From positions 14,939-78,938 of the forward strand of contig CALFXX010000155.1 of assembly GCA_937952975.1 (NCBI GenBank): DNA of 64,000 bases, written 5' to 3'. Positions 28,519-37,645 of this stretch are shown here, piece after piece; the stretch's first letter is position 1; each line of letters opens with the position of its first letter. The position numbers and the translations under genes were made by a program. The notes beneath the pieces are model-generated. The model made no database searches, was not told the origin of the DNA, and saw only the letters and a list, made by a program, of their open reading frames with translations. Source of the DNA: an uncultured Alcaligenaceae bacterium (GTDB taxonomy: Bacteria > Pseudomonadota > Gammaproteobacteria > Burkholderiales > Burkholderiaceae_B).

Positions 28519-29493
28519 ATGACTAAAAAAACTATCGCGATCGTTGGCGCCGGACTCGCAGGCTTAAGCTGCGCGGTTCGCCTCACAGAGCTTGGCCATC
28601 ACGTTGAGCTTTTTGAAAAAAGTCGCGGGCCCGCCGGGCGTATGAGCACCAAGCGCGGCGAGGGTTGGGCTGCCGACCATGGTGCTCAGTACTTCACGGC
28701 GCGAGACCACCTATTTATTGCACAGGTCGAAAAATGGCTAGCTGACCAAACCGTTGCACTTTGGACGCCCGAAATCAAAGTCTTTGAAGCGAATCAATGG
28801 TCAACGTTTCAGTCACAAGATCTTCGCTATGTAGGCATACCTGCGATGAACGCACCTGCTAAGCAGTTAGCCAAGGGACTTGTACTTCACGCGGGTCAAA
28901 CAATTGATGCGCTGTCTTACAAAGTTGATCAATGGTTTTTACATAGCGCAGAGACCGGCGATATCGCGAACGGCTTTGATGCGTTGATCTTGGCGATCCC
29001 CGGTCCTCAAGCTTTTGCACTTGCGAAGCACCTTGATCCCGAAATCAAAGCGATCGCTGAACAATCCAACATGAAGGGCTGCTGGACAATCATGGCGCGC
29101 TTTCAGCAAATACCAAAAGTGACCTTTGAAGCGGCCTTTGTGAATCAAGAGATCATCAGCTGGATTGCCAGAAATTCGTCTAAACCCCAACGAACTGGAC
29201 AAGAGTCGTGGACAATCCAGGCCAACCCACTCTGGAGCCAAGAGTGCATTGAACTGAGCAAAGAAGACGTAACAGCTCAGATGTTGGCGTGTGCCAAAAA
29301 ACTGGGCCTAGATTGCACAGAGGCTGAGATCTCAGTTCACCGATGGCGTTACGCCAGCGGTTCAACAACTGCGACCTTAGGCTTTTATACGAATCCTGCG
29401 TTAAAGCTAAGTCTATGCGGAGATTGGCTCAATGGCGGCCGAGTGGAAGGCGCGTGGTTAAGCGGCTATCACTTGGCGAACAAAATTGCTTAA
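28519..29493 (+). CDS. FAD-dependent NAD(P)-binding oxidoreductase (renalase/amine-oxidase-like)
   Basis: 324 residues. The N-terminal dinucleotide fold is IAIVGAGLAGLSCAVRL with ELFEKSRGPAGRMSTKR next to it, and WAADHGAQYFTAR follows; the FAD-binding C-terminal segment is LCGDWLNGGRVEGAWLSG. The short form without an extended substrate domain resembles bacterial renalase-like proteins that oxidise misreduced nicotinamides. The substrate is not shown. Convergent with the Bug gene across a small hairpin. Confidence 0.85.
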   Translation: MTKKTIAIVGAGLAGLSCAVRLTELGHHVELFEKSRGPAGRMSTKRGEGWAADHGAQYFTARDHLFIAQVEKWLADQTVALWTPEIKVFEANQWSTFQSQDLRYVGIPAMNAPAKQLAKGLVLHAGQTIDALSYKVDQWFLHSAETGDIANGFDALILAIPGPQAFALAKHLDPEIKAIAEQSNMKGCWTIMARFQQIPKVTFEAAFVNQEIISWIARNSSKPQRTGQESWTIQANPLWSQECIELSKEDVTAQMLACAKKLGLDCTEAEISVHRWRYASGSTTATLGFYTNPALKLSLCGDWLNGGRVEGAWLSGYHLANKIA

Positions 29494-29501
29494 TGATAGA
29501 C

Positions 29502-29518
29502 CGCCTGGTAATCAGGCG
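29502..29518. terminator. Hairpin between convergent genes
   Basis: CGCCTG-GTAAT-CAGGCG lies 9 bp after the oxidoreductase stop and 18 bp beyond the end of the opposing Bug gene, so it can serve both. The T-tract is weak on either side. Confidence 0.55.
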
Positions 29519-29535
29519 ATTTAACAAGATTCAAT

Positions 29536-30555
29536 TCAATCGACTTTGATGCCAGATTGTTCAACTAACTTGACCCATCGCTGATAGTCTTTCTCAACGA
29601 AAGCACCAAAAGCTTGAGAGCTTATAGGCTCTGCCACCTCAACGACTAGTGCGCTAAGGCCTTTCTTAACCTTTTCGCTCTTAAGAGCAGTAATCAGTGC
29701 CTCATGAAGCGTTGAGATAATCGTGTCTGTTGTTCCCTGAGGGGCAAACAATCCCCACCAGGTCTCGTTGACGATTTCTGGGTAACCAAGTTCTTTAAAA
29801 GTTGGAATATTCAGAAAGGCCTTTTGTCTTTCCGACGAGGCCTGAGCGAGTGCGATCAGCTTTCCACTCTCAACAAAAGACATGACAGCCGGTGGTGTGA
29901 CAAACATCATTGTTAAGCGTCCGCCTATCAAGTCAGTCATCCCAGGACCAGTACCTTTATAGGGAACATGCAACATCTCAAAGCCGAATACCTTGCCAAA
30001 AGAATATCCGTCAAAATGTTGAGATAAGCCAACACCTGGTGACCCATAACTTAACAACGGTTGCCGCTTACCGTAGGCAATAAAATCCGCGAGATGATTA
30101 ATTTTCAAGTCGGGTGACACGACCAACACGTTAGAAGACGATCCAATTGCACCAATCGGCGCAAAGTCAGTGACGGGGTCATACGGCTTGGGTTGCCTTA
30201 AGGCAGGCACGATTCCGTGCGTCGAAACATGTCCGATCATGATCGTATAGCCGTCGGGCTTCGCGCGCATCAAAAGTTGGACACCAACAGAGCCCGATGC
30301 ACCAGCCTTGTTTTCAATCACAACCGGCTGCGCCAAAAGCCGCGCAAACTCATCAGATAAAAGTCGCGCGACTTGATCCGTACCGCTACCGGCTGGCCCA
30401 GGGACGATCAGGGTGATGGCGGCCTGCGGAAACGCAGCATAGGCATCCAGCGCTAAACAGGCACAAAGCAGCACAAGACAATGCCGCACCCAACGCGCGC
30501 CGGTAGAAAGTATCAATGCCATTGGCGAGAGTGAGTGAACCCTGACCTGAATCAT
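29536..30555 (-). CDS. Tripartite tricarboxylate transporter (TctC/Bug) substrate-binding protein
   Basis: 339 residues with a signal peptide (LVLLCACLALDAYAAF). Bug marks are ITLIVPGPAGSGTDQVARLL, VIENKAGASGSVGVQLL, and MLHVPYKGTGPGMTDLIGG (split at normal points). The start ATG overlaps the TGA of the dioxygenase gene (ATGA, 30552-30555), so the two are translationally coupled and probably handle the same compound. Confidence 0.92.
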   Translation of the reverse strand: MIQVRVHSLSPMALILSTGARWVRHCLVLLCACLALDAYAAFPQAAITLIVPGPAGSGTDQVARLLSDEFARLLAQPVVIENKAGASGSVGVQLLMRAKPDGYTIMIGHVSTHGIVPALRQPKPYDPVTDFAPIGAIGSSSNVLVVSPDLKINHLADFIAYGKRQPLLSYGSPGVGLSQHFDGYSFGKVFGFEMLHVPYKGTGPGMTDLIGGRLTMMFVTPPAVMSFVESGKLIALAQASSERQKAFLNIPTFKELGYPEIVNETWWGLFAPQGTTDTIISTLHEALITALKSEKVKKGLSALVVEVAEPISSQAFGAFVEKDYQRWVKLVEQSGIKVD

Positions 30556-31442
30556 CCCTGCAACACAGGCTCGCCCGAGATCTGCGTTCTAAGCATTAAG
30601 CGCCGAGTACTTGGATCAAAGGCTTCGCGCCGGTGCATGGCGCAACGGTTATCCCACATCACTAGATCACCCAGCTGCCATTCTTGCCCCCACATGAAAC
30701 GCGGCTCGGTCGCATGAGCCCAGAGCTGGTCGAGAAGCGCCTCGCTTTCAGCCAGGCTCAACCCACTGACATACGCCCCTCTGCGCCTACCCAAAAACAG
30801 ACATTTCTTTTTGCTCACTGGGTGCATTCTCACTAACGGGTGGTGTGCGCCGACAGTCTTCGTTGGGTCGTCAATGTCGACAAAGCCTTTGCGCAACTCT
30901 CCGGCACTATTTCTACTCGCATCATGCACGCAGCTTAACGAGGTGATTCGGTTCTTCAAATCATCAGTGAGTGTTTCGTAGGCCTCGTACATATTGACGA
31001 AATAGGTATTACCGCCGCTTGGCGGAATTTCTATCGCATACAAACAACTTGCTTTCGGCGGTAGCTCAACATAGGTCATATCGGAGTGCCAAACTGCTTC
31101 ATATGCACCGAGCCCGCCAATCGGCTTACCGGCAACCACCACGTTCGAAATAATGGTGATCTCTGGCTTGTCGACTTCAAAATATGGATTTTTATCCGAG
31201 CTACCAATGGGACGCGCATCTAGCTTGCCAAAATTTTTCGAAAATGCGATTAAATCGTCTGCAGAGAGCGTCGCCATACCGCGAAAGCGCAGCACCAAAT
31301 GTTGAGTCCAAGCGTCTTCAATCTGCTTAAGCGCAGCGACTGAGAGCGGTTTTGAAAAATCGATCCCTTGTACCTCTGCCCCCAACGATTTACCCAACGG
31401 ACGCACTGTCAAGGACAGATCTGAATCAATGATTGAGCTCAT
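30552..31442 (-). CDS. TauD/TfdA family Fe(II)/2-oxoglutarate dioxygenase
   Basis: 296 residues. The iron triad is seen as HSDMTYVELPPKAS (His, Asp) and NRCAMHRREAFDPSTRRLMLR (distal His and the 2-oxoglutarate Arg). N-terminal VRPLGKSLGAEVQGIDFSKPL is typical of the TauD fold. Members hydroxylate and cleave sulfonates, aryloxyacids and related small acids. The coupling to a Bug receptor supports a role in using an imported organic acid, substrate unknown. Divergent from the liv-type operon. Confidence 0.9.
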   Translation of the reverse strand: MSSIIDSDLSLTVRPLGKSLGAEVQGIDFSKPLSVAALKQIEDAWTQHLVLRFRGMATLSADDLIAFSKNFGKLDARPIGSSDKNPYFEVDKPEITIISNVVVAGKPIGGLGAYEAVWHSDMTYVELPPKASCLYAIEIPPSGGNTYFVNMYEAYETLTDDLKNRITSLSCVHDASRNSAGELRKGFVDIDDPTKTVGAHHPLVRMHPVSKKKCLFLGRRRGAYVSGLSLAESEALLDQLWAHATEPRFMWGQEWQLGDLVMWDNRCAMHRREAFDPSTRRLMLRTQISGEPVLQG

Positions 31443-31631
31443 TTTTTGATCTCCAAAAACATCATTATTTTTTTGTTGCTGGTGACAATACTAGGGATTA
31501 CCTTAGATGTCATTAAATTCCTTTGCCCGAGACCATTTATCGTGTAATTTCATTCTACTAACCTAAGTCAATCTAGAAAATGAAACCGGGCGTGACCTTC
31601 AGGCGACGACTCGAATAACTTGGAGACAGAT

Positions 31632-32843
31632 ATGACCACGATTTTAAAAGGCCGTCGTTCGCTTATTCAAGGTGCAGGCTTCGCTGCACTCACCGCGGCC
31701 GCCGCGAATTTCAGCCGCTTCGCTAGCGCCGCAGAACCTATCAAAATTGGCATACCGTGCGCACTCACAGGGTCGCTGGCCGTTGTTGCCGAACAAACCA
31801 AGCGCACAGCCCAACTCTTTGCCAAACAAGTCAACGCCGCCGGTGGAATTAATGGGCGACTGATTGAACTGATCATTGAGGACACCGGCGGAAATCCAGC
31901 CACCTGTGTTCGAAAAGTGCAACAGATGGTCGAACGTGACGGTTGCAGAATATTCACTGGCATTACGTTTTCATCCGAGACCCTTGCCGTCATGCCTCGG
32001 CTGGCCGAGTGGGAATCGATCTATGTTGCCTGCGGAAATGGCGATGCCAGCATGACAGCCGAAGCCTACGTACCTGGTTTTTTCCGTGGCAACCCTTCGG
32101 GCCCAACAGAGGCGCGCTTACTCTCGATGTACATCAAAGATTCTGGCCTGAAGAAGTTTTACGCGATCGGCATGGATTATTCGTGGGGGCACTCAACCGT
32201 TCAGGCCTTTGAACAAGAAATGGCTCGCAATAATATTCAATTTCTCGGTAAGGTCTTTTCTCCGACCGGAACGCGCGACTTTTCAAGCTACATCACAAAA
32301 ATACGTCAGTCGGGTGCCGACGGCTTAATGATGGTTTTATCGGGGGATGATGCCAATGCGTTCATGACCCAGGCTGCCCAATATCGCTTAGGTGACAAGG
32401 TAAAAATGTTTACAACGCTCATCGAGTTATCGACCATTAAGGCGGTCGGCGAGGCTTCTCTAGGTGTGATTGGAACCATGCGCTACATGTCGACTTACGA
32501 CGATCCCGTGAATAATAAATTTGTCGATAGCTTTACCAAAGAGATCAAAGACACCCCTGACTGGAACGATGGCGAGCAATGGAAAGCACTGCAATTTATT
32601 AGCACCGCCATTCAAAAAGCTGGCAATACTAAATCCGTTGATCTGATCAAAGCTCTCGACGGCATGGAACTTGACACCGTTAAAGGCAAGGCGAGCTTTC
32701 GCGCATGCGATCACCAAAGCATGGAGGATGGCTTTGTGGTCAAAGTTGAAAAAGTTGGCAATGCCTTACTGCCCGCCTTGATTAAAAAATACCCCGCCGA
32801 GCAGATCACACCGGCTTGCCGTAAAAAAACTTTTGACAGCTAA
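31632..32843 (+). CDS. livK: Branched-chain-amino-acid-type ABC transporter substrate-binding protein
   Basis: About 403 residues from the ATG at 31632. The leader has a twin-arginine pattern (KGRRSLIQGAGFAAL) and ends near FASAAEP, suggesting Tat export of a folded protein. The periplasmic type I binding fold shows IKIGIPCALTGSLA, NAAGGINGRLIELI and YVACGNGDASMTAE. First gene of a five-gene liv-type operon; the ligand may be an aromatic or other organic acid rather than an amino acid, given the neighbouring enzymes. Confidence 0.9.
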   Translation: MTTILKGRRSLIQGAGFAALTAAAANFSRFASAAEPIKIGIPCALTGSLAVVAEQTKRTAQLFAKQVNAAGGINGRLIELIIEDTGGNPATCVRKVQQMVERDGCRIFTGITFSSETLAVMPRLAEWESIYVACGNGDASMTAEAYVPGFFRGNPSGPTEARLLSMYIKDSGLKKFYAIGMDYSWGHSTVQAFEQEMARNNIQFLGKVFSPTGTRDFSSYITKIRQSGADGLMMVLSGDDANAFMTQAAQYRLGDKVKMFTTLIELSTIKAVGEASLGVIGTMRYMSTYDDPVNNKFVDSFTKEIKDTPDWNDGEQWKALQFISTAIQKAGNTKSVDLIKALDGMELDTVKGKASFRACDHQSMEDGFVVKVEKVGNALLPALIKKYPAEQITPACRKKTFDS

Positions 32844-32865
32844 CCTGGGCTAGCGATACGACACC

Positions 32866-32897
32866 TGTGCCTGCTTTGTTCAATAAAGGCAGGCACA
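32866..32897 (+). terminator. Intercistronic hairpin between livK- and livH-like genes
   Basis: TGTGCCTGC pairs with GCAGGCACA across a 14-nt loop that can extend the stem by TTT/AAA. No T-tract follows. In such operons a hairpin here commonly raises binding-protein output relative to the permeases by stabilising the upstream mRNA. Confidence 0.6.
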
Positions 32898-32930
32898 CAA
32901 TCCGGTCGTGTATCTCAAAACGAGACTCGT

Positions 32931-33797
32931 GTGGAAACCTTATCTTTCGTCCTGATACAAACGCTCAACGCGTTATCTCAAGCTTCATTGTTGTTTTTTT
33001 TAGGAAGCGGTCTAGCCCTGATTTTTGGGATCATGCGCGTAGTCAACTTCTCGCACGGCGCGCTTTACATGCTTGGCGCCTACATCGGATACACCACAGC
33101 TAAATTAACCGGTAGCGTGTGGCTGGCGATGTTCATCGCGCCTATCGCCGTCGGCGTACTAGGCTTGTTCTTTGAAATCGGATTTTTGCGCAAGCTTTAC
33201 AAGAGAGACGAAAGTGCTTTCTTACTAGTCACCTTTGGACTGACCTTAGTCGTGGCAGAGGTCACACGGCTCACTTGGGGTGCTCCGCCATTGCAAGTCC
33301 CCTTACCTTCGGGTCTTTCAGGTGTGTTGTTCATTCTCGATGAACCCATGCCAACGTATCGACTCTTTCTGATTGCCGCTGGCGCGTTGGCCTCGTTTGT
33401 GATCTGGAATTTCTTAGAAAGAACAAGGCTCGGACTATTGATCCGTGCGACTTCGCAGAATTCACAGATGGTGCATGCCTTGGGCACAGATATCAATCTC
33501 ATTCGATCAAATGTTTTTGCTCTGGGCTGCGGTTTAGCAGCGCTTGGCGGAGTGCTTGCTGCACCTTCCATTACCGCCTCGCCAGGGATGTCGTCAGCGG
33601 TGATCGACGCCTTTGTCATTGTCATTATCGGCGGAATGGGTAGTTTTCTAGGTGCAATACTGGGCAGCCTGATTGTTGCGGCGGTTCAGACTTTCGGTAA
33701 TTACTTTTTCCCGGACTTTGCAATGGCAATCCTCTACTTACTGATGCTCGGGGTATTAATTATCAGGCCGGGAGGACTCCTAGGTAAGGAGGCGTGA
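32931..33797 (+). CDS. livH: Branched-chain-type ABC transporter permease LivH
   Basis: 288 residues from a GTG start, chosen because it aligns with the family N-terminus (LSFVLIQTLNALSQASLLF). About eight membrane helices; the family segment MRVVNFSHGALYMLGAYIGY and the C-terminal FVIVIIGGMGSFLGAILGSL are visible. Forms the inner-membrane channel with LivM. LivM follows with an overlapping stop/start. Confidence 0.92.
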   Translation: METLSFVLIQTLNALSQASLLFFLGSGLALIFGIMRVVNFSHGALYMLGAYIGYTTAKLTGSVWLAMFIAPIAVGVLGLFFEIGFLRKLYKRDESAFLLVTFGLTLVVAEVTRLTWGAPPLQVPLPSGLSGVLFILDEPMPTYRLFLIAAGALASFVIWNFLERTRLGLLIRATSQNSQMVHALGTDINLIRSNVFALGCGLAALGGVLAAPSITASPGMSSAVIDAFVIVIIGGMGSFLGAILGSLIVAAVQTFGNYFFPDFAMAILYLLMLGVLIIRPGGLLGKEA

Positions 33798-34753
33798 TGA
33801 TGAAAAACAAAATACTCGGGATCATCGCTATCCTGTGCTTAGTGATAGCGCCACAAGTGCTCCCTAACTACGCCATGACTTTGCTCACAGAGCTCGTGAT
33901 TCTTGCGCTTTTTGCCATGAGCCTTGATTTGATGGTGGGCTACACCAAGCTGGTGTCGTTCGGCCACGCCGGGGCGTATGGCTTGGGCGCCTATGCCTGT
34001 GCACTGTTGTCTCTGAACACAAACCTCCCGCTTCCCTTCGTCATTCTGCTCTCGGCGCTGATCGTCGGTTTCATCGCCATTGGGATCGCCTGGAGCTGCA
34101 CCATGGCAACCGGCGTTTCGTTTGCCATGCTGACCTTGGCGTTTGGTCAACTCGCCTACGCAATCGCTTTTAAATGGGTGAGCGTGACAGGCGGCTCTGA
34201 TGGCTTATCTGGAATCCCCAAGCGTCCGGGCCCATTCGGATGGACGGCGCTCACTACCAAGCCCGGTTTTTATCTACTCGCAGTGGCCTGTTTATTAGGC
34301 GCATATTTTTTCTGCCGAGCGTTGATCAAATCACCCTTCGGTCAAGTACTGCGCGGTATTCGTGAAAACGAAATGAAAGTGCTCGCGCTCGGTTACAGCA
34401 CGCGTCGCTACAAAATTGCAATCGTCAGTATCGCGTACATGTTTGCGGGGATGGCGGGCGCACTGTACGCCGCCTTTGCTGGGTTTGCTATTCCTGAATT
34501 GCTGTTCTGGACGGTCTCAGGGCAGGTGCTCATTATGGTCATTGTTGGTGGCCAAGGAACACTAATCGGGCCCATGCTGGGAGCAGTATTTTTTATTATG
34601 GTCGAGCATAAATTAAGCGAAATCACAGAAACGTGGGGCCTGTTTATGGGTCTGATATTTATTGCTTTTGTGATGTTTGCGCCAAACGGTATTTTAGGTA
34701 TGCTCAAGAAGAACACAGCGGGCGCAAAGCCGTCGCAAGGGCACTCGTCATGA
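33797..34753 (+). CDS. livM: Branched-chain-type ABC transporter permease LivM
   Basis: About 318 residues. AAGGAGG at 33786-33792 sets the start at the ATG at 33797 (or the next ATG at 33800); the first overlaps the livH stop. The family marks are SLDLMVGYTKLVSFGHAGAYGLGAY and, C-terminal, VIVGGQGTLIGPMLGA. It ends in an ATGA overlap with livG. Confidence 0.92.
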   Translation: MMKNKILGIIAILCLVIAPQVLPNYAMTLLTELVILALFAMSLDLMVGYTKLVSFGHAGAYGLGAYACALLSLNTNLPLPFVILLSALIVGFIAIGIAWSCTMATGVSFAMLTLAFGQLAYAIAFKWVSVTGGSDGLSGIPKRPGPFGWTALTTKPGFYLLAVACLLGAYFFCRALIKSPFGQVLRGIRENEMKVLALGYSTRRYKIAIVSIAYMFAGMAGALYAAFAGFAIPELLFWTVSGQVLIMVIVGGQGTLIGPMLGAVFFIMVEHKLSEITETWGLFMGLIFIAFVMFAPNGILGMLKKNTAGAKPSQGHSS

Positions 34754-35502
34754 CAGCCGCACTTGAATGCAAAGGTATCGGCCGAAATTTCGGAGCGCTT
34801 GCGGCGCTGGCAGATGTCAACCTCGTGGTTCAACCCGGTGAAGTACGCGCTGTGATCGGACCAAATGGTGCAGGCAAATCGACCTTGTTCAATGTTGTCG
34901 CAGGGGCTGTCAAACCAACCGCTGGCTCGGTGTTTGTAGATGGCCAAAATATCACTGGGATGACTGCCCAGCGGATCTGTCACTACGGCATTTCGAGAAC
35001 CTTTCAGATCTCTGCCCTATTTCCAGAGATGTCCGCCTTTGATAACGTCAGGCTCGCTGCGCAAGGAAAGCTCGCCGATCGCTGGCGACCGATCGGCGGT
35101 CGGCAAGTTCTTGAACAAGCGAGTGAATTGGCGAGTACGGCTATGTCTCGCCTCAACTTGAACGCCATACAAGACATTGCAGTGGGCACGCTATCCCATG
35201 GCGATCAGAGACTCGTCGAGGTCGCAATGGCCTTGTCGCAGCGCCCCACGATTCTTATGTTAGATGAACCCACTCAGGGCATGTCCATCCAAGAAACTCA
35301 TCGTACGGTTGACACCTTGAAGGCGCTGCTGAGCGAAGAAAAATTAACAGTTGTATTAGTCGAGCACGATATGGATGTTGTCTTTAGCCTTGCAGATCGC
35401 ATCGCAGTCTTGCATCGCGGCCAACTCATAGCAGACGGTACTGCCGACGAAGTCAAAGAGAATGCGGCGGTTCAGGATGCTTACCTAGGAGGGCTAGACT
35501 GA
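34750..35502 (+). CDS. livG: Branched-chain-type ABC transporter ATP-binding protein LivG
   Basis: 250 residues from the ATG at 34750, which overlaps the livM stop. Walker A is GPNGAGKSTLFN, the signature is LSHGDQRLVEVAMAL (His in place of the usual Gly after Ser) and Walker B is ILMLDEPTQGM. Ends ATG-overlapping the livF start. Confidence 0.93.
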   Translation: MTAALECKGIGRNFGALAALADVNLVVQPGEVRAVIGPNGAGKSTLFNVVAGAVKPTAGSVFVDGQNITGMTAQRICHYGISRTFQISALFPEMSAFDNVRLAAQGKLADRWRPIGGRQVLEQASELASTAMSRLNLNAIQDIAVGTLSHGDQRLVEVAMALSQRPTILMLDEPTQGMSIQETHRTVDTLKALLSEEKLTVVLVEHDMDVVFSLADRIAVLHRGQLIADGTADEVKENAAVQDAYLGGLD

Positions 35503-36197
35503 TGCTCAGACTGCATAACGTGCACGCCCACTACGGCATTGGCGAAGTGTTACAAGGCGTGAACCTAGACATGGCGCAAGGCACGATTGGTGCTGTATTG
35601 GGTCGTAACGGTGTCGGCAAGACGACTACCGTCAAAGCGATTATGGGCCTCGTCAATGTCACTCAAGGATCAATTTTTATCGATGGACAAGATATCACGC
35701 AAAGCCCGCCACATATGGTGGCGAGGGCGGGTGTCGGTTATGTTCCCGAGGGCAGAATGTTATTTCCTGATCTCACCGTACTTGAAAATATCCAAGTTGC
35801 GCAACGATCTCCCGCTAAGCAATGGTCGACTAAAGCACTGTTTGAGTTATTTCCAAGACTCGAAGAACGCATCCATCACAAGGGCAGTCAATTGTCGGGT
35901 GGCGAACAGCAAATGGTTGCGATTGCACGCGCCTTAGCGACTGACCCTCGACTTCTTTTGCTTGACGAACCCTCTCAAGGCTTGGCACCAAAAGTCGTCA
36001 GAGAACTTGTTGATGTATTTATCAAACTAAAAAACGAAGGCGTCACGCTTTTAGTCATCGAACAAAATTTGAAATTCGCCGAAAGAATTGCTGACCAGAT
36101 GTTTGTGATGTCTAAAGGACAAATGGTCTATCAGGCATCGATCGCCCAATTCATGAATGAAATTGAAACTGTGAAGTCACAATACTTAACTATCTGA
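35502..36197 (+). CDS. livF: Branched-chain-type ABC transporter ATP-binding protein LivF
   Basis: 231 residues. Walker A GRNGVGKTTTVK, signature LSGGEQQMVAIARAL and Walker B LLLLDEPSQGLAP are intact. Its first base is the last base of livG. It is followed after 6 bp by an amidohydrolase gene, so transporter and enzyme are one transcript. Confidence 0.94.
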   Translation: MLRLHNVHAHYGIGEVLQGVNLDMAQGTIGAVLGRNGVGKTTTVKAIMGLVNVTQGSIFIDGQDITQSPPHMVARAGVGYVPEGRMLFPDLTVLENIQVAQRSPAKQWSTKALFELFPRLEERIHHKGSQLSGGEQQMVAIARALATDPRLLLLDEPSQGLAPKVVRELVDVFIKLKNEGVTLLVIEQNLKFAERIADQMFVMSKGQMVYQASIAQFMNEIETVKSQYLTI

Positions 36198-36203
36198 TCA
36201 GAT

Positions 36204-37133
36204 ATGAAACCAATCATTGAGAACGATCCACAAGCCAATATCCCTATTATTGACGCCCACCACCACTTGTGGAATCTTCAAGGGCACATCAAATATGACT
36301 GGTTGGTTCACCCTGAGCACAATTGGTTGGGCAACTATTCTGCCATTCAACGTACCTACCTCGCGCCAGAGTACTTGCGGGATACAGCGTTGCACAATGT
36401 CATCGGAACAGTCGCGATTGAAGCCGAATGTGACCGCTCGCAGCAAGTTGCAGAAACAAAATGGTTTAGTGAAGTCAGTGAGCAGTTCGGATTACCGTCT
36501 GTGATTGTCGCCCATGCTTGGGTCGATACACCCAATGCCGAAGAGATACTGGCACAACAGGTTCAGTTCAAGCGAGTCAGAGGGATCCGAACTAAACCAA
36601 TTATCGCTGCGACCCCAAAGGACAGCGTGAAAGGACAACCCCGCAGCTTGCAAGATCCGAAATGGATTGAAGGCTTGGCTTTGCTTGAAAAATACAACTT
36701 ATCATGGGATCTCAGACTACCCTGGTGGCACCTGAAGGAAGGTGCAGAGGTAGCCGCCTGCTATCCCAACATGAACATTATTCTGAATCACACTGGCTAC
36801 CCTTGGCATAGAGACGCCACCTCGATGCAAGGTTGGCGCGAAGGCATGCAAGCACTCGCCAATCTGCCGAACGTATCGTGCAAAATCTCGGGGTTATGCG
36901 TGTCAGACAGACCGTGGACTCTTGAAGAGAATGGTCCGATTATTCGCGAAACCATAGCGATGTTTGGGGTCGAGCGCTGTATGTTCGCCTCTAACTTTCC
37001 GGTAGATAGCCTGAAAGGAAGCTGGGACTACATTTATACGCAATTTAAACGTTCAGTAGCTGACCTTCCGATGGAAGATCAACTGAAGCTCTTTGCGCAA
37101 AATGCGATACGCATCTATCGAATTGCTCTATGA
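36204..37133 (+). CDS. Amidohydrolase family protein (PF04909 type), liv-operon enzyme
   Basis: 309 residues. IIDAHHHLWNLQGHIKYDW gives the N-terminal metal motif, IILNHTGYPWHRD the fourth-strand histidine region and CMFASNFPVDSLKGSWDY the C-terminal motif. It resembles lactone or pyrone-dicarboxylate hydrolases. The 6-bp spacing after livF indicates that it works on the compound imported by the ABC transporter. It shares the family but little close similarity with the enzyme at 3010. Confidence 0.88.
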   Translation: MKPIIENDPQANIPIIDAHHHLWNLQGHIKYDWLVHPEHNWLGNYSAIQRTYLAPEYLRDTALHNVIGTVAIEAECDRSQQVAETKWFSEVSEQFGLPSVIVAHAWVDTPNAEEILAQQVQFKRVRGIRTKPIIAATPKDSVKGQPRSLQDPKWIEGLALLEKYNLSWDLRLPWWHLKEGAEVAACYPNMNIILNHTGYPWHRDATSMQGWREGMQALANLPNVSCKISGLCVSDRPWTLEENGPIIRETIAMFGVERCMFASNFPVDSLKGSWDYIYTQFKRSVADLPMEDQLKLFAQNAIRIYRIAL

Positions 37134-37151
37134 AAAGAATGGCCTTTGACT

Positions 37152-37637
37152 TTAGGGCGAGTTGCTGCGCTGAGTCGCTCTTGCTGCAAAGATAGCTGAG
37201 GCTTTTAAAACAAGCCGTTCACCCACCTTGAGTTCGCAATTACCAAAACGAATGCGCCCATTTATTTTGCTTAGCGTCGCGGTCGCCTCAATCCAATCAC
37301 CTAAAACTGCCGGGCTAATAAAATCTACCGACAGGTGAATCGTCAAGACATCGTTTGATTGACTATTAGCATGAGCGACGTTAATCCCTATTGCTTGGTC
37401 TGCAACGGTGGAGAGCATTCCTCCGTGCACAACGCGCTCGATATTTAAGTGCGACTCGTCAACCAGAAAGCCCAACTTAAACTGACCTACCCCATCTGCC
37501 TTCGAGTAAATAGGGCCAATGCGCTGAGTGAAGGGCTCGACCATAAAAATTGGCTCAAAACCAGCCGGTACGCCAGGTGAACGTGTCATTGTCATTTTAG
37601 TATTTTGTTTATATCGACCGATAAGTATCTTACTCAT
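37152..37637 (-). CDS. PaaI-type hotdog thioesterase
   Basis: 161 residues (a start at 37592 giving about 146 residues is also possible). Hotdog-fold marks: NIERVVHGGMLSTVADQAIGI (catalytic Asp/Glu helix; H-G-G), LTIHLSVDFISPAVLGDWIEATA. It hydrolyses acyl-CoA thioesters, often aromatic. It follows the CbbR-like regulator gene by 8 bp on the same strand. Confidence 0.88.
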   Translation of the reverse strand: MSKILIGRYKQNTKMTMTRSPGVPAGFEPIFMVEPFTQRIGPIYSKADGVGQFKLGFLVDESHLNIERVVHGGMLSTVADQAIGINVAHANSQSNDVLTIHLSVDFISPAVLGDWIEATATLSKINGRIRFGNCELKVGERLVLKASAIFAARATQRSNSP

Positions 37638-37645
37638 TTTCTCGA

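Noticed and set aside
34633..34749. Upstream extension of livG within livM
   Set aside because: The ATG at 34750 matches the family start and overlaps the livM stop in the usual coupled way.
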